A stretch of DNA of 64,000 nt from Triplophysa rosa (lineage: Eukaryota > Chordata > Actinopteri > Cypriniformes > Nemacheilidae): positions 33,770,357-33,834,356 of the forward strand of contig NC_079891.1 of NCBI RefSeq assembly GCF_024868665.1. The letters run 5' to 3'. Position numbers and translations under genes: made by a program. Of the stretch, positions 50,901 to 62,000 are shown piece after piece (the stretch's first letter is position 1; every line of letters starts with the position of its first letter). The notes under the pieces were generated by a model. It worked only from the letters and a program-made list of their open reading frames with translations. It did no database searches and was not told where the DNA came from.

Positions 50901-53900
50901 CATTAAAATGCTGTCATGTTATATGAGGGTCAAGATGGCAAAGCAATAAAAGGACGTCTGTCCATTATTAAAGTAATCCAAGTGACTTAAATGGGTTCTA
51001 AAATAAAAAACAATTACTATTTTGATCTTATTTAATGTATGAGAATCAAAGTTATTGACATGCTACCATATAGCCTAATCTGCATGCATTTTATTTTTTC
51101 GCTCCTTAATTTTTTGTAAACATACTTGAAATTCAGTTGTTTTTTATATAAATTATTTAAAATATTTTTTTAGAAACATACTTGAGATTTTATTGTATTT
51201 TTATATGAATTATTTTTTAAATATTTTTGTAAGCATACTTTAGATTTAATTATTTCATACAAATTATTTTAAATATTTTCATAAACATACTTTAAATGTA
51301 TTTATTTTATATACATTATTTTAATAAACATACTTTAGATTTAATTATTTTATAATAATTATTTTTCATATTTTTGTAAACGTACCTGAGATTTCATTAT
51401 TTCAATATATATTATTTTCAATATTTTTGTAAACATACTTGAGATTTAACCAATTTTCATATGACTTTTTAAAAATATTTTATAAACATACTTTAACTAA
51501 TTTATTTATTTCATATGAATTATTTTAAATATATATATTTTATTTTAATTGTACTTTAGCCTTATACTTTCTTCTATAAGATATCAATTTTGATCCTCAA
51601 TTTTCATATTTGGGTAAAATATGCCACTTTTGCACTTCGTGTGGGTTTGAAATGACAAACGGTAGAATGAATGACGGCTGTTAGCAAGGACAGATCTCTA
51701 AAAAAGTCTAAACCAAACGTCAATGGCTGGCTTTCTCTCCTCTGTAGCGGCCGAGCCCGATTTGTCTGGGCTAGTTGTTTCAAACGTTACGTCAGACGCA
51801 GTGTCTCTCTCCTGGCGGACGGGAGAGAAGGCGTTTGATAGTTTTATAGTCGAGGTGAGAGAGTCTGCTTTGCCCACGCAGGCGACAGGGCGCACCCTGG
51901 CCGCGGGCGCGCGCTCCACGGTTCTGACGGGCCTGAAGGGAAACACGCAATACCACATTAAGCTCTATGCCACCTCAGGGGGCTCCAACACAGCTGCCCT
52001 GACGACCTTAGTAACCACAGGTACTGCGGCGCTTGCTTATCCATTTTTTGACTCTTAAAATACATGTTTATTATAAAATATCAGCATGTTTAAATGTGAT
52101 CCGAGCACATATTGCCTCAGTATTGAATCTCCAGTTTCACTTAACATCAAGCTACTATTTAGTTAAGTAACAATTCACTTTCTTTCATCCAGAACTTAAG
52201 CCTAAATTGGGGCCCGTAATGGTGTCCGAAACGCACCCAAGTAGCTTCACATTGTCCTGGAGCGTGGCGGCGGGTCACTTTGATGGCTTTGTCTTTCGTA
52301 TCACTGACCATGAGCAGATTTATGACGTAAGAGAGCTCATGCTGTCTGGAACAGAGAGGAACGTAATTGTCTCTGGTCTTATGGACTCAACGGTGTTTGA
52401 CGTTGTGTTTTACGGTCTGTCTCATGGTCGCCAAACTCCATCAGTTTCCTTCAATACCAGTACAGGTACTGTGCAACTTTTCATCTTCTCGACGCAAAAC
52501 AATTTAGCATTCGTTTAGTTGCAAGCCATTCATGTCATATATTGGTTTAACTTGTATTTGTAGTAGAGCATAAGTTAAAATATGTAAATTAGGAAAAAGT
52601 GTGGAAACTTGCGTGAAAAGAAGCGGCTAGTATACCAGCCTGATCTAACAGCAATTCGTAACTATTTTACGAGGTGGCTAAGTCGTATGAATTTACACAA
52701 TGCGAATCGTACAAAAAAAAACGTTAAAACGCTAAAATGTACGAATTTTCCTCAAATTAGCTACTCATAAAATAGTTACGAATTGCTGTAAAATCGTGTT
52801 GAGTATAAAGTGTAAAATCCATTGTTGATTAATGGAGCGGCTCCGAGATGACGTATTTTTGTAGGCTAACCTGGAAATAAGTGGTTCCCTCGACCGAATG
52901 CCTATGCATTTTTCCCATAGACTTTTGGAATATCGCAAAAAATAAGATCTGCGATTAACAAATGTTCATGATGTTTACACGTTTTGTCTATAAAGATTAT
53001 CTTTTATCAGATTAACATAATATTTGCTGTTTTTGAAGCCTAAATACAATCGCCAGTAGTAAAAAGCTAACACGAGGTTACAAACAGAGTACACTGGTCT
53101 CTTGGTATCAACGTCACCACTACCAATCCTCCGACAACTTTCTCAAACTATATTAAAAACGTGTGAATCCCCAACAATGATTTTAGAGACTTTTGCCAAT
53201 GTTGCATTATTTGTGAGATTTATATGCGCGATGACATCTAACGTCCCCGCCAAATGAAGTAGTCGATTTTAGCAACTTGTTAGCAACCGCCGTTTTAAAG
53301 ACACAATAAAGGTTTAATAAATCACAAGCGGGTTATAACTGGTGTGTTTTATGTCATAGAATAAAATGAAAATATTTAGAGGTTTGTTAGCCACAGACCT
53401 TATTTCAGGCGATTTACCAAAAACCCATTAAAAAAACCCATAGACTTTGGAGCGATGAAACCGGAAGTCTTAAAATGCTAACTCGCTTCCGGGTTTTGCA
53501 TACAAAAATACGTCATCTCTGCGGTACTCAATTGTCATTCGCTTATGGACTTGCTCTTTATTTTCTGCGACGTTCAGTAGATAAGAATGAGATTGCGGTT
53601 TTGATTTCGTGTCTTGGTACATTTCGATCTTTTACTTGTATCTCTTTTGTGCTTTACACAATTTCATTATATACTGGTTTGTAAATACAGAACTTTCAAA
53701 CTAAAGTTATTCTAAACATACACAGTAAGACTTGACCTTGCAATCACTGCAGAATCAGATATACATCCTCATTCTGTGTTCCCTCTTATAACACTTCCGG
53801 GACCAAATTGAACCCTGTCCCACCTGACAGCACCGTTACCTAAAGTGGAAAACCTCACAGCTTCTGAGATCACCCCGTATGGTTTTCGGGTGTCCTGGTC

Positions 53901-56900
53901 GGCACAGTCCAATGAGGGCTTCAGTCATTTTCAGGTAAAAGTGTCAGACTCCGGCCAACTGCTGGAGCCACAAGAGTACATAGTGCAAGGAAACCAGAGC
54001 TTGCTGGATATTTTGGGCCTGATAACTGGCATTGGCTATGAGGTCAGTGTGACCGGGGTGTCAGAAACTGGGTTACGGTCTCGTCCAATCACAACAGTGG
54101 CTGTTACAGGTACCAGGTTCTTCATTTCTACTGGTCCTATCTTCAGATGTTTAACAGCCCAGGCTTGGTTTTAAGTCAAAATGCTTGGGTACAATATAGA
54201 CAAATCAAGAAAGTGGCCATATTTGACCCAACCATGGGCAGTAACAAATCAAGTTAATTTAAACTATTTTTTCCATATTTTTCTGAACCATGGGGTTATA
54301 AGCATTCTTCCAAATATCTTTCTCTGTGTTATCAGAGTAAAGAAATGTATACAGATTTGGAACAACTCGAAGGAGAGTAACTGATGACAACATTTTCATT
54401 TTGGGGTGAACTGCACTGCCCATAAAGTGACGTCTTCATAATTGCATACATTTGATGAAAGCTTTGGCTGGGAAACCTCAACACAGCACAACTACCTCTT
54501 TAACACCGTTCCTTGTATACCCACCAGGTCTCCATCAATAAAGCCTTCTGCTCTTTGCTTGTTAAAGCAATGAAATCTTCACTGGTCTCATGTCCTCAAA
54601 AATATGAGCATACACGTGTCTGTTGCCATATTTCAACTGTGTTTTCTACCAAAATTAGCTAACCGATGTATCGGTTGTGAGCAATTCTGAGACCTTCAAA
54701 TATTACAAAGATGAAAGATCATCACAAGGGTTTCTGCTTTAGAATTAAACCGTTTCTTATATGATCCAGCCCATAAGAAAACACAGTCTTGTATGAGGCT
54801 CAGTGAAACAGTCCTGCATGAAGCCTGTGTCTACAGATAAAGACGCTCTCTTGTGGGTCTTTATGGGTGCCAAATGTTATAAAGGGCAAATATAATGCAA
54901 ATATATAACAAATCTGAAGAAAACAATGTATAGAATCTTCAACGACTAAATGTAATTATTTACAAAAAAATTATGTTAATGCCGGTTCATGCCAGAGTTA
55001 CTATTATTGTAGTTTTACTCATTTTTATTTAATATTTTTAGGTTTAATTGTTAACCATTTTGAGCTTTTGTCTGTTTTTTGTTTATTTTGTATATTGCTA
55101 TTTAGGTTTAATCCAGTTTAGTTTTTTATTTCCTGTTAACAATTTACTCAATTTAAACTACTAAACAAAAATGAGCAAATTTGCCTTTGAAGCATTTTTT
55201 TATAAATAGAGCTACATTTTCTTTGTTTTCTCTTAACAAATGTCTAGTTCAGTTTTAGTTAACAATCATCGTAACCTTGCTTCAAGCTGGTTTATGATGG
55301 GCTAGGTGGTGTAGACACTTCACTCAAAAAGGAACATTTTTTTCAACATTTCTAGACATTTTGAAGAATGTTGATAACCAGACAACGTTGGATACCATTG
55401 ACGTACATTGTCTGAGCAGTGAACACAAAATCACCGAGACATTTCTCAAAATATCTTCTTTTGTGTTACAGATTTTAAATGACGTGAGAATAAAGAATTA
55501 CAGAATTGTTATTTTGGGGTTAACTATCCCTTTTAATACCGGCTCGCTCACTGAACTCAAAACATCTTTGGCATCCATAAACAGCTTCATTTGAGTTCAG
55601 CTGAATGTTTTATGGCTATTGAAACATGGAGAAGCAAAACCATCTGTTGCTGACGGTGTTTGCATCTGAAGTGTTTGCAATGCAGCTGATAATAAAGCCC
55701 GACCGCTCCTCTCTGTCATGAGTTCAACTAACACAGAAAGCGTTGCATGGTGAACGGATGGAGACCCGCAGTTGAAATGAAAGCAAGCTGATGTCTGTTT
55801 CAAACTCTTTTCCCAATAAAGAAAAGGAAAAAGATACATTTCCCCTTGTCAATCAGAGGCCGAACCCGAGATCGATCACCTGTTCGTGTCAGACGTCACC
55901 CCTGAGAGCTTCCGACTGGCATGGACCGCAGAAGACGATGTCTTTGATCGATTTGTGCTCAAAGTTAGAGACGCGAGGAAGCTCTCCCACCCGCGAGAGT
56001 TCATTGTGCCCGGTGATGAAAGAAACAGAGTTTTAACAGAACTTTTTGGGGGGACCGAATATGAAATTGAGCTTTACGGTGTCTCGATGGAACATCGCTC
56101 CCAACCGGTTACTGCTGTGGCAAGAACAGGTATTTCAGACGGATAGGTCCGTCCAAACAAACGCTCACGATCTGCATCATTTCTGGATTTGGGGAGCTGT
56201 TCTGCCTGCAGTGTGATGAAAGTTTTAACAACTAAACATTCTTTCTCTTAAACAGGTACTGAAGTCTGAAATCTGTCTCATGATATATTTCAATTTACAG
56301 GCTTAAAGTCAACGTGAAACACATATGAGATATGACAGTAACAACAATAAGTAAAAGAGAGTATTTAGGCTAGGTCTAGGTGTTTTAATTTTATTTTATG
56401 TTTGATACTCATATTAGCAATTTATCATGTGCTTTTGTAATTTGTTTATTTTTGTAGGTTTAATATTTCAGTTTTTATTTTTATTTTTGATGCCTTTACT
56501 AATGAATTTATTTCAATTCATTGCTAAGGCAAATTTTTTTAATATTTATATTTTTTAATTTTAAACAATATATAGGCCTATAATTTATTTGAGTTTAATT
56601 CACAGACACAATTTTATTATACATTTGTCATTTTATATTTATTCATTAGATTTTTGTTTCAGTTTTTTGTTTTATTTAATATTTATAGGTGTATATAAAT
56701 AAATAATATTAAAAAATAATTTTAATAAATAATAATTAGGCATATACTGTATTATTTGATTTTAATCAACAAAATGTTTTAATAGTTTTATTAAATGATA
56801 AGCCTGGTTCAAACTGGCTTATAACAATATGAACTGGTGAAATATAAAGGGTTAAGCAATGGTGATTTCATGTTGACTGTGACCTTGCATGCTTCCATCG

Positions 56901-58961
56901 CTCATATATGAACTGATCTGTATGTTTCCGGAATGACATGCATTTCACTACTAAACCATCAGTGCATTCCTCAGTACAGGTTTTTTGGGGAAATGTGATT
57001 TTAATGATTGTGTATTGGCATGCGTTGAAAACTAACGGTTGCGTGTCAGTTTATGACTTAAATAACATGCTCTCTTTTTGTTGCCGTCTCGCTCCAGGTT
57101 ACGTTTGCAGAATGCTGTTGAATGAATTGATGGCATGATAGATGAATTGTGGAAAAAGAGACACTTTTACTTTAAATAATGCATCTTCTCTTCGGGCCTT
57201 TTTTCATTGCACCAGGGAAAGGCCTTTTCTCCCGTTCTGTCTTCGGTGACTGAATTAACTTTATAACCCAGGGACCCCCTGTGACTTATTTTCTGAATCT
57301 GTCTAACACGTATCTGCGATGCTTTCTGCCAGGGCTCGGATCTCTGCGAGACCTACACTTCTCCGACGTTAAGGACACATCAGCCGTGGTTTACTGGACC
57401 GTACCACGCACCCAACCGGATTCCTACAGAATCACTTTCATCCCAATCCAAGGAGGTGAGCGGCCGTGCCCGCATGACTCTGCGATGCTCTGACCATGTG
57501 TAGTTTTCTCTGAATGAATTCTGCTCTTCAGGTACTCCAGTCGTACAGACAGTGGATGGGACACAGTCTCAGGTTCCACTGATAAATCTGACTCCTGGAG
57601 AGACGTATCAGGTGTCTGTAATTGCAGTCAAAGGTCTGGAGGAGAGCGAACCGGTTACAGACACTCTTACGACAGGTGGGTGTCACGAAACCGATCTGTG
57701 ATAAAAGGCTTAAGCCATCTGTACTGTTCATTCTGCGATTTGCTGTGGACCTCAATTAAGATTAAAGGGCATTCTTAAGCCTGCATTTCTATTGATGTGG
57801 ACCTTTAAAGTCCCCGAAATTGCGATTGTTTTTACTTCCAAATTTCGACGCATTTCCGAGTGAAATGTAATTTTGAATGCGAAAAATAGTGGGCGTGGCT
57901 TTCGTCTTTCTCTGCGATTTGATTGGATGTATAAAACAGCTGTTGCATTTTGAAATGAAACTGGCAGCAGACTGACCGTGGAAGGGGAGGAGTTAACAGA
58001 TGCTCCGCCCAGGCCATCTAACTTACATCATTTAAGATCTAGACACTAGACGACGGAAGTGCTTTTTTAGATTTTGACTGAAGATTATGAGGGCACACGA
58101 TTTTTAAAAAGAGAATGACCCACATTGATAAACTATTTACAATAAACGCTGCAATATTTCATGAATTTTTTTTATTTCACTGGGACTTTAAACATTTACC
58201 CCAAAACACTCTAGAAACGTCCTGTCAACTATATATCAACACTCTGTAAACCACCCAGAACATCACAGAGCATCTAGCATTGTGCTGGCTAGCTTTACAC
58301 ACATTATCTTAAGAAAATATATATTTAATATATAAAATAATATATATATATATATACCGTGTATATATATATATATAATCTAATCATACATAATATATAT
58401 ATATATATCCGTGTATATATATTATTATACCTATATTGTATATACTATATTATGTATACCTATATACTATATATACATATAATCTCTCTAGCATTATATA
58501 TAACTATACTAGACAGTATTTAATAACCCTACATACATGATACAAACTGAGCGGATATATGTTGATTAAATATTCACGAAAATTAATAAATCTGTTTTAA
58601 TTTATAGTTCACTGATTGTCTCAACGTTACACGAAAGAACCCTTCTCAAAGTCTTGTTAAAGTGTTACTCTTTTTATAAAATTATATTACACACTATCTG
58701 ACTTTATCTCTTTTTAGCTCTAGGACACCCGCCACGTCAAGTTCTCACACTGTCATCGTGACTGTATACATACTAGCGCCTGTTTACTTGTGGCAAACCT
58801 GCAGTCGCAACTAGTGGATGGGATACACCGTCTCATCACTAACAGTGCGCAGCCAGGTGGAACTGTTTCCAATCTCTCTCTCTCTCTGCTCTCTGTTTCG
58901 CTCTCTCGACTCCCTCTCGTTCCTTTCCCTTTCTCTCTCTCTCTCNNNNNNNNNNNNGAGA

Positions 58962-59059
<98 letters not shown>

Positions 59060-62000
59060 GTGCGTGTGTGTTTAACTGTGTTTTGTGTGTAGTGCCAGCG
59101 ATATCACAGCAGGTCTCTGGCAACACTGCAGACTTTCAGCTGAGCTCTCTCACACCTGGGACTCCATACACAGTCGGTGTTTATGCCATAATAAACGAAC
59201 AGAAAAGTTTACCGGCAACCACAGAGTTCACAACAGGTGCGTAACGAACCATAGACCAACACAATCATTACCTGTGATCTGGCTCTCCCTGTTGGCTACA
59301 CGAGGTAGAGCTTTAAAACGTCAGTGACGTTTGTGTTAAATGTTCAAAGAAAGGCATTTTTTTTACGTGAATACCAGGAAAAGTTAGGAGAAAAAACTGG
59401 CGTCTGTTAACTCCTTATCACAATATTTTTTGGTGAATAAACATTTAATGTCCCATGATGCATCATTCTGAAATGCACAAATTTGACTCTTCTCTTCTGT
59501 ATTCTGCATTTGAAACATCCTGAATCGTCATTGACCAGCTATTGATGCTGAATTTGTATGTTTTTATTGCCACATTTTAAGTACTACAACATTACAGTAG
59601 ATTTGATGACTTTAATTACATTTACTTTTTTAGCAGACATTTTTATCCAAATCCGACTTTATAAACTCAGAGCGTTTAATATTTTGTCAATGGAAATCCT
59701 GACCATTTTTGTCACAGTTCCATTGTTTCAACACATAGCACACAAAACAATCAATTCAAAACTTGGAAAAAATAAAAATGAAAGTGCATTAATCAAATTC
59801 CCCCATAACTCATATATCTGTGTACACTGTATCGATTTATTGTGATGTAGATGTGGACGCTCCTCGTGACCTGGTGGTCAGTAACATTCAGACTGATGGT
59901 GCCGTGCTGAGCTGGAAACCCCCGCGGGCACCCATCACGGGTTATATTCTCACCTATCAGTCATCTGACGGGGGAATCAGGGTGAGCGAGGGCTTTACAT
60001 ACTAATAACTTCTCAAAGTCTTGACTATGACTTCATTAGCTTTTATTATTGTTATTCAATCTGATAAACACAATTTATGCATCAGAACTGATGGTGTGTG
60101 TGTTAAAACAGGAGGTGAATCTGGAGCCGTCGTCCACGTCACATGCCCTGTCTGATCTCAGTGCTTCGACTGAACACACTATCAGACTTCAGGCCATCAC
60201 AGACGACAAACAGAGCAAGAAAATCTCTACCGTCTTTACAACAGGTCAGTTTACTCACACATTCATCATTCGTGTTTGTTAAAACAGACTCACGATTTTT
60301 GAAGAAACTCTTGGTCATATTTTTTTGTGTGCAGTTGAAACGCTCTTCGGGAACCCCGCGGACTGCTCACAGACTCTGCTGGGCGGCGAGACGTCCTCTG
60401 GTCCGTACACCATTTATATAAACGGAGACAAGAAACAACCGGTGCCAACGTACTGTGACATGACGACTGATGGAGGAGGCTGGATGGTATGTCTGGATGG
60501 AGATTTAGGTTTGTGTAGAAATGCACATTTCTTGTTGTTAACATGTCAGCTTTCGTCAGGTGTTTCTGAGGCGTCAACACGGCAAGGTTGATTTCAACAG
60601 GAACTGGAGGAATTACTCTGCAGGATTTGGGGATATAAACGATGAGTTCTGGTTAGGTGAGTTTGTGCCACAGCCTATCCTTCCTATACACAGACTACGC
60701 AGGTTGCGTAGGGCCCCTGCACCCCCAGGGGTCCCCTTGAGTACCGAATGAAAAACACTGTTGTAAACGAGACACTATTTTTATAACTTGCGATTTCAAC
60801 TATAGAGAAATTTCCTTTTAATACTTAATTAATTTAATTACTGTTGCATACTCGGATATAATGCGGTGGGTGGCAGGTAATGACATGCGCATGATGTGCT
60901 GATATGCATCTTTACATATGACCATGGCTTTAAAAAGAAGCTATCCTTCTGGGCGGAGAAAAAATGGCAACAACGCAAAGCAAAAGAACAAGTAGACGTG
61001 TTTTTGTACTATTTTAAAGTATTATTTAGTTTTGCAAAATTATGCAATGAATTACTTACAAAACAATTCTCCCGTACAGATTTACAAATTCAGTATTTGT
61101 GCACTATATTTCGTTTGCCCATGATAGGCCCTTATACTGTATGTAATTTTAGTTTGTGCCATCGCATTTAGAATTATTGATGTGTTTTTGTATGCTTAGC
61201 TTTTTTGAGAAAACTTTATTTATCTTGCTTTATTTCTGTTAGCAAATCACTCATTTGGAATTAAAAACACAGCGTTTTCATGTGATAGTTCTTTTAACAG
61301 CAAGATGGTTCCAGAGCCACGCGTTAGTTCAATCAACATTTTTATTTAATTTTATACTTAATTGTTTAAGTCTAAAATTAACCCTAGGTTAATGTTTAAT
61401 GTTTTTTTCTTTGTCTTCATTCGTTTAAGTGTGTTAATTGAGTTCATTTTTATTTCTTAAAGTTTACTGTTATGTTTAGGCCTATATCTAATTTTAATTA
61501 TTTGCACAAGGGCCCCTCACAAGTTTGCTTGGGGCCCCCTGACGTCTAGGATCGGCACTGGTCTGTGCCGACAAAGCTCAAACATTTTACCCATAGATCT
61601 GTTCTGACAGGGTGAATTATTCCTCCTTATGTTTCAGGCCTTTCAAATCTTCACAAAATCACAGCGAGCGAACAGTATGAGCTGCGTGTGGACCTGAGGG
61701 ACGGACAAGAGACGGCGTTTGCTCAGTACGACAAATTCTACGTTGGGGATCCTCGTACCCGCTACAAGATCCAGACCGGTGCATACACTGGTACCGCAGG
61801 TGAGCATGTTCATTACATTCATTTCTGTTAAAAAAGAGAAATTGATGGGAAAAGTGACATCTTTTTCTCTTTTAAGGGGACTCTTTGAGCTACCATCAGA
61901 ACAGACCCTTCTCCACATACGACAATGACAATGACATCGCCGTCACCAACTGTGCGCTCTCTTACAAAGGAGCGTTCTGGTATAAAAACTGCCATCGTGT

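Noticed and set aside
58790..59126. Open frames across the CT tract and N gap
   Set aside because: Ser-Leu or Arg-Glu runs from a dinucleotide repeat; the true exon 22 frame is different.
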